Source of the DNA: Rallus limicola
Taxonomy: Eukaryota > Chordata > Aves > Gruiformes > Rallidae
Direction of reading: 5' to 3'
DNA: 64,000 bases
NCBI GenBank assembly: GCA_022605955.1
Contig: JAKCOZ010000008.1
Location: 21,430,083 to 21,494,082 of the forward strand
Shown here: one piece after another, positions 42,401 through 49,697 of the stretch
How the letters are laid out: each line of letters begins with the position of its first letter
Position numbering within the stretch: position 1 is the first letter of the stretch
The notes under the pieces: generated by a model
Seen by the model: only the letters and a program-made list of their open reading frames with translations
Told to the model about the DNA's origin: nothing
Database searches by the model: none
Position numbers and translations under genes: made by a program

Positions 42401-45400
42401 CATCAGGAAGACACCAAAAATAGACAATTATGCAGGTCAAAAGGTAAATAAGAGAAGAGTAGAGAAGTAGCCTTCCAACCCATAGTTTTTGTAGCCTCTG
42501 ATTTTTTTCTCTAAATTCTTCTAACGTGTGTATTTCCTGTAAATAAATACAGTAAGGTCATATTAGGCTTTACTAAGCTGCCTTTAAGCGTTTGTTAAAA
42601 ATAGCCATATCAATTTGATACTTGATTAGAAAAGTCAAGTGGCTTTTTGATAAACTACAATATTTGCCCAAAGATAGTGTGATGTATTTATGCTATGAAA
42701 CTTATGAAGGTTATGATACGGGCCGCTTGCACTGTATTAGCAGTAACACATCTCTATTGGGAATATATAGTACAGGTCAGCACTTTTTCTTATTTGTTAG
42801 TATATTTGGGACTCATGGTATCATATGAATGGCCATTTATGATCACAGAAATCATTACCAACCATGATTCATGTTCTAAAACTTTCATCAGGCACCTGTG
42901 GAATTTCAAATGCTTCTCATACTTTTCTACTAACACTGGAAACTGCTGAAAGCTCTCCGTCATTTCATATGATTCCAGTATTTCCTCCACATTAAGAGTG
43001 AAATCCTGAACACATAAATGATGCTTTTTGCATATTAATAAGTGATCAAGCAATGCTCTGCTATGTTACCATTTTGACTGCATTTCAAGTGACAACAGGA
43101 GTACTCACACTTTCATTAAAGAAAACAAAAAACACCTTATTTCAAACCGGTTCATTTCCCCACAGAGTAGACACTTCTGTCGCAAACTCTGGCTAAGTAT
43201 CACAATTGATTACTGAACCATCTATTCAGTTATTCTGCCTCAACCTTCCTTACTACCACTACAGTTACAACTCTTAAAGACCACACATTGAAGCTTTTCT
43301 AATGAGCCTGGTGAATGGAACTTTGCATTAGTGATGTTTTCAGCTACAGGGGAGTTTAACCATTAGTTACAGTTGTGTAATCAAGCCAACTTCACATTCG
43401 TTACTATTTCAGGCTCTCTAAAAACACATTTAAACTGTAGCTTCTGACTGTCTATTACAGAGTTGCTGGGGTTTTTTTAATTGACTAATAGTAAGAGGGA
43501 AAAGGTGGCAGTCATTCTGAAACTCAGAATCCCTAGTACATCCAACTGTAATAATTACTGAAATAACCATCATAGTCTAACCCCAGCAGTTACCTAAGCC
43601 CCACACCACCACTGGCTCACACTTCTACTTCCTGCACTGAGATGGGGATGAGAATGACAGTTCAGCAGGATAAAGGAAGATTAATAATAAAACAAGTGAT
43701 GCACAAATGCAATTGCTTGCCACCTGCAAAAAAAAAAAAAAAAACCACACAACAACAATGTCCAGTCTGTTTCCAAGCCACAATCCTGCCTCTCAGCTAG
43801 CTTCCCCAGTTTATACACATAATATGACATTCTGTGGTGGCAACATCCCTTTTGGCCAGCCTGGTTCAACTGTTCTGTCTGTGCTCTCCCAGCTTCTGGT
43901 GCACTTGGCAGAGTATGGGAAGCTGAAAAGTCCTTGACTCAGTGTAAACACTAGAACTACCTAGCAACAACTAAAAACATCAGCATGTTACCAACATTAT
44001 TCTCATACTAAATCCAAAACACAACATTGTATCCGCTACTAGAAAGAAAATTAACTCTTTCCCAGCCAAATCTAGGGCAATAATTCTAAATTTCATGACA
44101 GTGTTTTACCTGGACAGCAAAAAGCACACATATTTCTAAACAAACAAAAAAAAAAAAATCAAACACCACACCAAAGAGCAAATACATACCTTATCAATTT
44201 TTTCTAATACTTCTACAGTGGAAGGCTTTGCCTGCTTACAAGAGAAAGAACAAAAATGTTAATCTCTCTTTAAAAAGGCAGTATTTTGAGGATTACACAT
44301 TTCCTAACAAAAATATTTATTTGTAATATATTAGCATATTATCTAGTTTACATAAAGGTAATGAATTTTCCTACTTTAATACTGACAAATAGAAGGGACT
44401 ATGAATGAGTCATCATTTTACAGTCAGTATTACTATTAACTGAAGGTTCCTCTCCTACACCACAGAAGATGAAAGTCTATAATGCAGGTACAGCAGTAAC
44501 AGATGTAGGGGTGGCAAGTAAAAACTAGGAGAAACGGAGTGGAAGGATTAGCCAAAACAAAGACAATATACACAGGAAGCCCTAAGCTATTTTAACTATT
44601 CATTCCACACAGACACACATGCTCTAAGTTACAAGCAAATGAAGTAAGTGTTACCATCTCCAGCAAAATTCCCCTTTGGAGGAACTTGGAATCCACCTTC
44701 TATGAATCTTTCTTAATTCCCAAGTAGCACAAAGCCACTGTCTTCACCCAACCTCTGGCCACACATTTAAAAGCCATATCCCACACCACATCACCATGAA
44801 GGTAAGTTTGTCTATTACAGAAAAATGACATTTCACCTAAGCTTTTGACTTTAAAGGAGTTTAGTGTGGGAGACTGATATCAACTGATAATATGCAAAGG
44901 AAAACCCAGACTCAAACAACTCGCACCTGCCAGAAGAGTAGTCAAAAACCTCATGCCCTTTCCTCAAACTCAGTACACTACTCAATAATATACAAGCCAA
45001 TAAAAAGTTAGGAATAAAGACTCATGTAGGTAGAAGCAGTTACCTAAATATGTGTTAATAAGACATAGAATGATATTCTGAATGTATCCATGCTGACCTA
45101 AACTAGCCACCTATCTTTCAAGTCACAGATGCCACTGTATTTATCTCAATGAAGCACCACAGAACTATTTTGGTTTACAGACAGAATTAACTACTTTTTT
45201 TTTTTTTAGTTAACCAAACCAGTGCCAGGCCTGGTTCTGCAAATGAAATAAAGGACAGCTGCACAGATCCTCAGATTAGCAATTTGGCAGAGAATATTTT
45301 CAGTCATTACATACCACTATTGGATTGTTAAGTGACATACAAACAGGAAAAGTCTAGCACTGACATTCAACCAGCATTAACAGTCAAACAACACTCATTA

Positions 45401-45496
45401 AGAAACACATTCTGCAAACTCCCATCTTCTAGACGAAACATTATTATACTGCTACATGATTTTACTTACCCGCCATCTTGAAATTAATCCACCCAT
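12284..45496 (-). CDS. LNPK: Lunapark, ER three-way junction protein; whole split coding region
   Basis: The 12 coding exons join to 1254 nt, encoding 417 residues against about 428 in human. Lunapark is an ER membrane protein that stabilises three-way tubule junctions, with both termini in the cytosol. Visible features: an MGGLIS start that fits the N-myristoylation pattern (Gly2, Ser6); a coiled-coil-like stretch around 16-41; membrane segments at about 46-65 and 74-98; a second charged helix at about 100-145; a proline/serine-rich linker at about 155-250; a zinc finger with Cys277, Cys280, Cys299 and Cys302 (CX2C-X18-CX2C); the Leu305-Asn306-Pro307 motif that names the family; and an acidic C-terminal tail. 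Exons 9 to 12 are recognisably LNPK, for example VPGMG, FRCAYCFFLNPARKTRPQ and FSFEK. No frameshift or premature stop was seen. Splice junctions were read by eye, not from transcripts; family assignment is very secure. Confidence 0.97.
12481..16898 (-). other. LNPK intron 12
   Basis: A 4.4-kb intron. A CR1 fragment lies at its upstream end (16.73-16.87 kb), within about 30 bases of the exon 12 donor. Poly-A runs occur near 12545, 13470 and 13838. No other feature was recognised. Confidence 0.8.
16730..16870 (-). mobile_element. CR1-type LINE 3' fragment in intron 12
   Basis: The plus strand reads ACATCAACCACCTCTCTAGG, then AAGCCTGTTCCAGTGTTTGA. This is the reverse complement of the CR1 3' segment that ends in the AACAGGCT..CCCAGGGAAGTGGTTGA type of sequence. 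The fragment is short and diverged and lies just beside LNPK exon 12. Its left limit may extend to about 16,660, where the text GTGGGAAGGGACCAGCAACT also looks CR1-like. Confidence 0.7.
16899..17069 (-). CDS. LNPK: LNPK exon 12: residues 297-352, second half of zinc finger and L-N-P motif
   Basis: The 171-base exon has a GTGTAG acceptor and a GTATGT donor. It encodes FRCAYCFFLNPARKTRPQ, with Cys299 and Cys302 closing the finger and Leu305-Asn306-Pro307 giving the family motif, then RLPDFSFEKKQ and a polar, Glu-rich stretch. After about residue 320 the sequence departs from the mammalian proteins, as expected for the disordered tail. Confidence 0.97.
17070..18296 (-). other. LNPK intron 11
   Basis: A 1.2-kb intron that splits the zinc finger between its two cysteine pairs. 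Nothing else was recognised. Confidence 0.85.
18297..18367 (-). CDS. LNPK: LNPK exon 11: residues 273-295, first half of zinc finger
   Basis: The 71-base exon has an acceptor ending CTAG and a GTAAGA donor. It encodes YALICQQCFSHNGMALKEEF and then EYI. Cys277 and Cys280 are the first pair of the C4 zinc finger, which supports homodimerisation of lunapark at ER junctions. The exon ends one base into Ala296. Confidence 0.97.
18368..19016 (-). other. LNPK intron 10
   Basis: A 649-base AT-rich intron splitting codon 272, just before the zinc finger. Nothing else was recognised. Confidence 0.85.
19017..19122 (-). CDS. LNPK: LNPK exon 10: residues 238-271
   Basis: The 106-base exon has a TTCCTAG acceptor and a GTAAAA donor. 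It encodes LHPPGPPLARPILPRERG and then VVDRVIEYLVGDGPQN. The second part leads into the zinc finger and is highly conserved. The exon ends two bases into Arg272. Confidence 0.96.
19123..21942 (-). other. LNPK intron 9
   Basis: A 2.8-kb intron containing the 22-bp minisatellite at 20.61-20.67 kb and a short GCCCTACCTTTAGG duplication at about 21045-21075. Nothing else was recognised. Confidence 0.8.
20610..20672. repeat. Minisatellite, 22-bp unit, about 2.7 copies
   Basis: The unit ATTATATAGCYGGTATTATTTT is repeated in tandem twice, followed by a partial third copy ending ATTATATAGCCAG. Copies differ mainly at one C/T position, so expansion is recent. It lies in intron 9. Confidence 0.85.
21943..22161 (-). 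CDS. LNPK: LNPK exon 9: residues 165-236, proline/serine-rich linker
   Basis: The 219-base exon has a TTGTCAG acceptor and a GTAAAC donor, taking two bases in and giving one out. It encodes the IRQRTTAQRN segment, a proline- and serine-rich stretch with several SP/TP sites, and the conserved GPPERTV and SPATSVPGM segments. The SP/TP sites suit proline-directed kinases; mitotic phosphorylation is known for the mammalian protein, but specific sites are not assigned here. Confidence 0.97.
25800..26440 (+). mobile_element. CR1-type LINE 3' fragment, antisense to LNPK in intron 8
   Basis: The plus strand encodes remnants of the end of a CR1 reverse transcriptase, such as AAKKANRFLGCINKGITSR and PLYSTLVRPLMEYCVQF. 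It is followed by the familiar CR1 3' region (GGCTTGTTCAGCTTGAAGAA, then TTCCAGTACTCAAAAGATGG) and a degraded GGACCAGATGATCCTTGAGG end. It is 5'-truncated and diverged, with stops and indels, so it is a dead copy. CR1 content is the main reason to call the organism a sauropsid. Confidence 0.9.
27324..27346. repeat. Run of 23 G (poly-C in the LNPK pre-mRNA)
   Basis: An uninterrupted 23-base G homopolymer lies in intron 8, with AT-rich sequence around it. It is long enough to form a G-quadruplex on the plus strand and gives poly-C in the transcript. Length in the assembly may be inexact because homopolymers are error-prone. Confidence 0.9.
28978..29029 (-). CDS. LNPK: LNPK exon 8: residues 147-163, start of proline-rich linker
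   Basis: The 52-base exon has a TTGGCAG acceptor and a GTAAGA donor. It encodes EAELQPAGTPATPRPGQ and ends one base into Glu164. This is a fast-changing linker; only the RPGQ end is clearly alignable with mammals by eye. Confidence 0.93.
29030..29117 (-). other. LNPK intron 7 (88 bp)
   Basis: A minimal intron bounded by GTAAGA and TTGGCAG. It is far shorter than every other intron of the gene, so exons 7 and 8 are probably recognised as one unit by the splicing machinery. Confidence 0.9.
29118..29198 (-). CDS. LNPK: LNPK exon 7: residues 120-146
   Basis: The 81-base exon is phase 0 at both ends, with a TTTCCAG acceptor and a GTAAGA donor. It encodes LEEVMEKETYKTAKLILERF followed by DPESSTK, one of the best-conserved cytosolic parts of the family. 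Only 88 bases separate it from exon 8. Confidence 0.96.
29430..30020. promoter_or_regulatory. Candidate conserved enhancer in LNPK intron 6
   Basis: Beginning about 230 bases upstream of exon 7 in transcript terms, this block is packed with TAAT/ATTA cores (TGCTATTAATTTAAGG, CCAATTAACTG, GCAATTAGC, CTGTAATTAAAG), a GGAATGTG TEAD-type site, AATGACAGG (MEIS-type) and paired CACTT/AAGTG cores. It lacks homopolymers and microsatellites, unlike the rest of the intron, which suggests constraint. Confidence 0.4.
33780..33985. promoter_or_regulatory. Candidate conserved block with octamer palindrome in intron 6
   Basis: ATGCAAATTGCAT (33834-33846) contains a perfect octamer motif (ATGCAAAT, POU factors) and is nearly self-complementary. 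AT-rich homeodomain-like text (TTTAATTTTAATGC, CTTAATTGAC) follows. Assignment is by motif content only. Confidence 0.3.
35877..35917 (-). CDS. LNPK: LNPK exon 6: residues 107-119
   Basis: This 41-base exon lies between a TTTTCAG acceptor and a GTAAGT donor. It encodes DALEDLKSQKKKI, part of the second charged helix. The first two bases complete Asn106. It is preceded and followed by introns of 3.1 and 6.7 kb. Confidence 0.94.
35918..39003 (-). other. LNPK intron 5
   Basis: A 3.1-kb AT-rich intron bounded by GTAAGT and AAAG. I see no exon, repeat family or distinct regulatory block in it. Confidence 0.8.
39004..39062 (-). CDS. LNPK: LNPK exon 5: residues 87-105, end of second membrane segment
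   Basis: The 59-base exon has an AAAG acceptor behind a good pyrimidine tract and a GTAAGT donor. It encodes IWFTRTLLIFFFSKRTERN, which completes the second membrane segment and its basic cytosolic flank. Phases on both sides (one base in, one base out) agree with exons 4 and 6. Confidence 0.95.
39063..42348 (-). other. LNPK intron 4
   Basis: A 3.3-kb intron. It contains the 9-bp inverted repeat at 41813-41838, a short GAAA run near 40135-40150 and poly-A near 39370 and 40450. Nothing else was recognised. Confidence 0.8.
41813..41838. repeat. Perfect 9-bp inverted repeat in intron 4
   Basis: GTCATCAAC and GTTGATGAC flank an 8-base loop. Just to the left is AATCAATCAATGAC, which carries PBX-like TCAATCAA. 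The neighbourhood (41.64-41.95 kb) might be a regulatory block, but support is thin. Confidence 0.6.
42349..42536 (-). CDS. LNPK: LNPK exon 4: residues 24-85, first coiled coil and membrane segments
   Basis: The 188-base exon has a TTTACAG acceptor and a GTAAGT donor and ends after two bases of codon 86. It encodes the charged helix LEEFREKNQRLQKLW, the first hydrophobic segment (about residues 46-65), a short loop CLPDEWTAR and the start of the second hydrophobic segment. In the family these two segments form a hairpin that keeps both termini in the cytosol. Confidence 0.96.
42537..44189 (-). other. LNPK intron 3
   Basis: A 1.65-kb intron bounded by GTATGT and TTTACAG. It contains poly-A runs near 43728 and 44145; no exon or repeat family was recognised. 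Confidence 0.85.
44190..44231 (-). CDS. LNPK: LNPK exon 3: residues 10-23
   Basis: This 42-base exon lies between a TAAGCAG acceptor and a GTATGT donor and is phase 0 at both ends. It encodes AKPSTVEVLEKIDK, the start of the first coiled-coil-like helix. Its length is a multiple of three, so skipping would keep the frame. Confidence 0.95.
44232..45469 (-). other. LNPK intron 2
   Basis: A 1.24-kb AT-rich intron bounded by GTAAGT and TAAGCAG. It contains a short poly-T run near 45195 and nothing else I can name. Confidence 0.85.
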
Positions 45497-45551
45497 CTTT
45501 TATTGTGGACAAATGTTGGCAGAGCTATCGATCTTCTACAAGAATTCACAA
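45470..45551 (-). CDS. LNPK: LNPK exon 2: end of 5' UTR and residues 1-9
   Basis: The acceptor is TTTCTAG, and the exon ends at a GTAAGT donor in phase 0. It carries 55 untranslated bases with no upstream ATG, then the start codon at 45496. The start context is strong, with A at -3 and G at +4. The coded peptide MGGLISRWR matches the N-terminus of the family and offers Gly2 for myristoylation. Confidence 0.93.
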
Positions 45552-46959
45552 CTAGAAATAAAGTATTAGGCACTTAGCAATTTAACAGTTTAGTCCAAGA
45601 TTCATTAATTTGTTCCAATATCTAAAGAAATCAAAATATCACATAAAGCCATTGCCTGCTTAGCTACCTATATGTTATTTTAAATCTAGTTGTCTTCTGT
45701 TTCACAGGCCATCTTATGAGTCAATTGATCAGCTTTGATGTGGCCAAACTTAATTTTACTTTGGAAATATTTAACTGTAGGGAAGTCCTCAAAAATAGAG
45801 GCACAAAATAACTACTAATAAAGTCACCAAAAGCCTCCAGCAGAAAAACAAATTTAAAAACTTAAGTAGGATTATTTAAGAAGCTAATTTCCAATTACTT
45901 CCTCTGCTGCTCACAAATATAATTCAATATGTTCCTTTTCAGCTGTCACTCCAGGAACCCAGCATTAATACCCTACTTTTCACGAGAAACTTCATCTCCA
46001 ACAAAATCTATTTCTTTTTCATGCTCTCAACAAGAACATCATATTGGATAGCATGATTGTTCTTCCTTTATATGATCAGTTTTAAGTTCAAATAATCAGT
46101 TTCAAAGATATTTCGCTTGCTCTAGGAGAGCACTACATTGGCAGGTGTTCCCTGCATGCAAAGCAGTGTGGTCACCAGTATGTCACAAGGCCCTAAAGCA
46201 ATTCCAAAGGTGCAAAAGCAGCTCACCTTACACAAACCTGGAGCCCATGAACAGCACTAATTTGATGACCTGGCTCTAGGTTCCCAAAACAAAAACATAG
46301 CAACTTTTTAATAGTTTGTTTATTAACTTTGGCAAGAAAAAATAAATATGATGAAACCTAATCTCAATCAAAATTTTCTTCCCAAACTTTATGAGGCTGT
46401 CAGAACAAATTAATACAAGATAGACATTGCTCGCCAGCACAAAGACTCCTGTAGCATGGTAACCGTACAAGAAAGCAAAAGACTTGAAAATCCAGAACTA
46501 TAGGCCCTGTAATTTCAAAGGCCAATCTTTAAAGACAGGTAAATCAGTATTTGAAATGCCACCAAAATGAAGCTAGAACAGGTGGACAAATTAGCTCTGC
46601 TGCTGCTAAATTTATAGCACAAAGGGGTGAGCTAGAGAAAAATCAACCCCTTGGACTTCTGAGCCCAAATTTTCAAAATAACTACTACAAGCAACTCACC
46701 TGAATAAAACAGCAGCAATAAACTGCTCTTCTCTTAACACTGAGAATTTTATACAATTGTAACATTGGAGTTACAGGAAAATGTCTGTGTTATGCACTCC
46801 AGTAGGTCTGAGCAGACACTTTGTTTAGAAATAATTCCACAGAGACAGGTAGTATCTTTATGGTAAAACAACACAAAAGCATGACAAATAGCCAATCAAG
46901 GAGCTTGAAAACTTCAACAAGGTTCCCAAATCTCCTTTGCTTCTCTAGCATTGCCACTG

Positions 46960-47065
46960 CTGGTAGGAACAATGGCGGCTCTCAGTTTTGGATACAGAGA
47001 AGTGCTGCTCCTGCACCCTCTTGGCGTGCCATCTTCCTTTAGGCCACAGAGTTTGAGAACCTCTG
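46960..47065. mobile_element. Possible fossil hAT-type DNA transposon end
   Basis: On the minus strand 47043-47065 reads GCAGAGGTTCTCAAACTCTG, which closely resembles the CAGNGGTTCTCAAACT terminal repeats of Charlie-type hAT elements. The element would extend leftward from about 47064. I could not find the other terminal repeat or an 8-bp target duplication, so its length is unknown and the left limit is arbitrary. It lies in intron 1. Confidence 0.35.
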
Positions 47066-48126
47066 CAGCAGGAGTGTTAAAGGATCTTTTGGGCACAGGT
47101 TATCTGTGAACCACTCATGACACTGACCTTTGTCAATAACACATTCGCAGTGCTATCTCTACACATGTTTTTTAAAACATCTGGCAAATATCTGGAAGAG
47201 AAACCGGTTTGACAAGTGTCACCAGGCGCATAATTTTACATCAACTATGATGCTGACAGGCTTTATGTATGCTGCTCTGCAAGTCAGTAATACCACCAAA
47301 ACCCTTCCCCAAAGAGGTATTAAGGGATTAGGGACACTAGATTCACATTTACAGTGTAGTCATTGAGTCCTTAGTCAGGAGATGGAGAATTTGCTGTGGA
47401 GTACCTCAGATATTTTACTTCTTCCCTCATTCTCATCTTTTTAACACGACAACACAAATCATCTTCAGTTGCTTCAAACTCTCCTTGTTCTTCCTCATGT
47501 GTCACTCCACATAGCTATCACTAATATCCTACTGCTTGTGAGAAGAGTCCTCCTTCCTTCCCATGCTCTAACCATCAAATTATTACACAGCACTTTTTCC
47601 TTCTGAAGACATTACTTCAGCACAGAGCTGTCCTTGCCACTTACTACTTGGTGCTTCACTTTCGCTTCATTTCATAAATATTATCAATTTGATACACAAA
47701 TGAAATAGCCGCAATATCTGCCAGCCCTAGGCTTAAAATAAACAGAGGCCTTAAGAAACATGTAATATAGAAGTTTAAGAAAACACTGTTACCATTTTTA
47801 CTACCTGATTCTCAAAAAAAGAAATAATTTCCTGATAGCATCTCCTATACCCCAAAAACATGCAATTCCATCAGTAAAAAACAAAGCAAAAGTGCCACCA
47901 TAAGAGAACCATAGCAGAGAAAGTTTCCCTTTTGAAAGTGATGAATCATACATGATTACAAAAGTCATCCACCAACCTATTAATCCAAATGAAGAAAATA
48001 GTTTTGTGATCTCATTACACTTTAGGCACATCAGTCTCAAGTTTCTTTACGCTTCATGTTGATATTTTAAGATTAAAAGCTCTCCAACATCAAAATCTCC
48101 AAAACAAATTTTAATAAATGACTTTT

Positions 48127-48175
48127 CTTTTAATAAGACTAACACCTTATTAAAAGACTAGCATCTTATTAAAAG
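48127..48175. repeat. 19-bp tandem duplication with flanking inverted repeat
   Basis: GACTARCAYCTTATTAAAA occurs twice head to tail (48137-48155 and 48156-48174) with two differences. The preceding CTTTTAATAAG (48127-48137) is the exact reverse complement of CTTATTAAAAG in each copy, so a hairpin can form with either. It lies in intron 1, about 1 kb downstream of the promoter. Confidence 0.8.
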
Positions 48176-49168
48176 AGGAAGTTCGAAACTTGACATCAAA
48201 TCTTTACATACAGACATTTAGATACTTCCCCTGAAGGGGGACTGCCCTTTAAATCAAGTATTTTGTAAGCTTAACTTCATTGTATGTAAATATTTTCAGA
48301 TATTTGCCTTTACAAAGAGCTCAAGTTCTACTTTTTGAAATCAATCTCCAGCTCTGTTCACTAGGTTTCCACATGAAATTCGTATTCTACCACAATTTAC
48401 TGACCTCAGAAACTTCCCAAATGACCATAAAAAGTTTCTCCAGCTGCGAGCGGAAGGAAACAGGCAATGCAAAACCAGTCGCATCACCCACCACCTACTG
48501 CTAGCTTGTCCTGGCACCTCTCAGTTAAACCAGGATACTGAACTTCGTTCATTTTAAGCTTCATTACCCAGCTATTTCTGTTTGGAAGCATCCTACGGAA
48601 GTCCCACACTTCGTAAAGCCTGAATTTAAAAGGCAAACAGGTTCCATCTCCGAGGAGATGGAGCAAGGAGTGGGTGGGTCAGGCGCTTTTTTTGAAGCCC
48701 AGCCTTGTTTTGAAGCCTGAGAGAGCGGGCGCCAGAAGCCCGGGGAGCGAGTCCGAGGGCCCGCGGACAGAGAAGGCGGCAGCAGAGGTCAGCTTCAGTT
48801 CCCGGCACCGCCTTTCTGTCCAGCCTCCCGGTCAGCCGGGAAAAGCCCACGGCTCCACTACCCCCACGCTCCCGAGCGGGCCGGGAAGCCGCCTGTCGCC
48901 CCCTTCCCGCACCCACGACTCTCTTCCGAGGCTGCGCCCCAGCCCGCCGCCGCCGCGCTCCCACGGCCCACCCGGCTGCCAGCAGCGAGGCAGAGGAAGG
49001 CTGGGGCACCAGCCGTCCACCCGCCCTGCTCCGCTGCGGCCCCCAAGAACACGGGGCCTGACCCAGGTCACAAGCAGCGCCGGGAGCCTCTCTTCCCGCC
49101 GCCTCGCCCACTGCAGAGCCAGTCCCTACCGCTCGGGGCCAGGCCGCTCCTCCCCCGCCAGCACGTAC

Positions 49169-49210
49169 CTACCGCGGGCCGGGCCGCGCATCCCGCCGCC
49201 ACCGCCGCCC
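49169..49210 (-). other. LNPK: Probable non-coding first exon of LNPK (5' UTR), with donor site
   Basis: On the minus strand two overlapping donor-like sites occur in the CpG island. GCG|GTAGGT would end the exon at 49173 and TAG|GTACGT would end it at 49169. Exon 2 starts with untranslated sequence, so an upstream 5' UTR exon is required, and this island is the natural place for it. The transcription start is not visible. An inverted CCAAT box about 65-100 bases upstream suggests a start near 49180-49210. The upstream limit given here is a guess; the donor position is moderately supported. Confidence 0.5.
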
Positions 49211-49272
49211 GCCGAAGGAGGGGCCCAACCGTCCGAGGGGCGCTCCCATCAGGCCCCGCGCGTCCCCGACAG

Positions 49273-49277
49273 CCAAT
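49273..49277 (+). promoter_or_regulatory. CCAAT box (inverted relative to LNPK)
   Basis: The sequence AGCCAATCAGCG contains a full NF-Y core (CCAAT followed by CA). Relative to LNPK it reads ATTGG, the inverted orientation that is also functional in CpG-island promoters. It lies roughly 100 bases upstream of the first-exon donor, which is the usual distance from a start site. Confidence 0.6.
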
Positions 49278-49679
49278 CAGCGCCCGGCCGCCGCAGGGCG
49301 CGCTGGAACAGAGGCGAGGCGGGGCCGGGCCGTTGTATGCGGCGGGGCTGGTGTAGGGGCGCGGCGTGGTCGGGCGGTGGCATGGTGCGGAGCAGCACGG
49401 CGCGGCTGGCCAGGCAGCCAGGTCCCGTCACGGGCTGTTCCGTCACTCCTGGGGCCTGCGCCGAGCCGGGTGGAAGCGGGCAAGTGTTGGAGGTAGTCAC
49501 CGCTTTCCCGCCGGGGGAGCAGGGGAGGCGGAGGCCGGCTTCCGGCTCTCTCTGATAGTTATTCATGGAAAAGGAGCGTTTTAGCACTGAAACCTGGGAG
49601 TGCGAGAGTGAAACTGTCGTGCGAGGGTTTGCAGCGTCCCCCCGGCGGCCCCACGTTCAGCCGCTGCCGGTGTGGCAGG

Positions 49680-49697
49680 TGCTGACATAGGTCAGCA
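49680..49697. promoter_or_regulatory. Perfect palindrome of two Maf-type half sites
   Basis: TGCTGAC, a 4-base spacer and GTCAGCA form a perfect inverted repeat at the upstream edge of the CpG island. TGCTGAC is the half site of Maf recognition elements. Classical palindromic elements have their half sites overlapping or directly adjacent, so the 4-base spacer is unusual. Binding is not shown; this is a motif reading. Confidence 0.35.

Larger units (their letters stand above)
45552..49168 (-). other. LNPK intron 1
   Basis: It separates the presumed 5' UTR exon from exon 2. It holds the downstream half of the CpG island, the 19-bp tandem duplication near 48.15 kb and the possible hAT end near 47.05 kb. 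No further exon was recognised. Confidence 0.6.
48715..49670. promoter_or_regulatory. CpG-island promoter of LNPK
   Basis: This kilobase is strongly GC-rich and full of CG dinucleotides, unlike the AT-rich sequence on both sides. It has GC-box-like runs near 49315-49350 and covers the expected start of the minus-strand LNPK transcript. About half of it lies downstream of the proposed donor, in intron 1. Long open frames on both strands here follow from the composition and are not treated as genes. A broad, housekeeping-type promoter is expected; divergent non-coding transcription is possible but cannot be seen. Confidence 0.85.

Noticed and set aside
48674..49555. A 293-codon open frame on the plus strand across the CpG island, and a 161-codon frame on the minus strand.
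   Set aside because: Both are Pro/Arg/Gly/Ser-rich translations expected from GC-rich sequence lacking stop codons. No known domain, no splice or start support, and LNPK transcription uses this region as promoter and 5' UTR.
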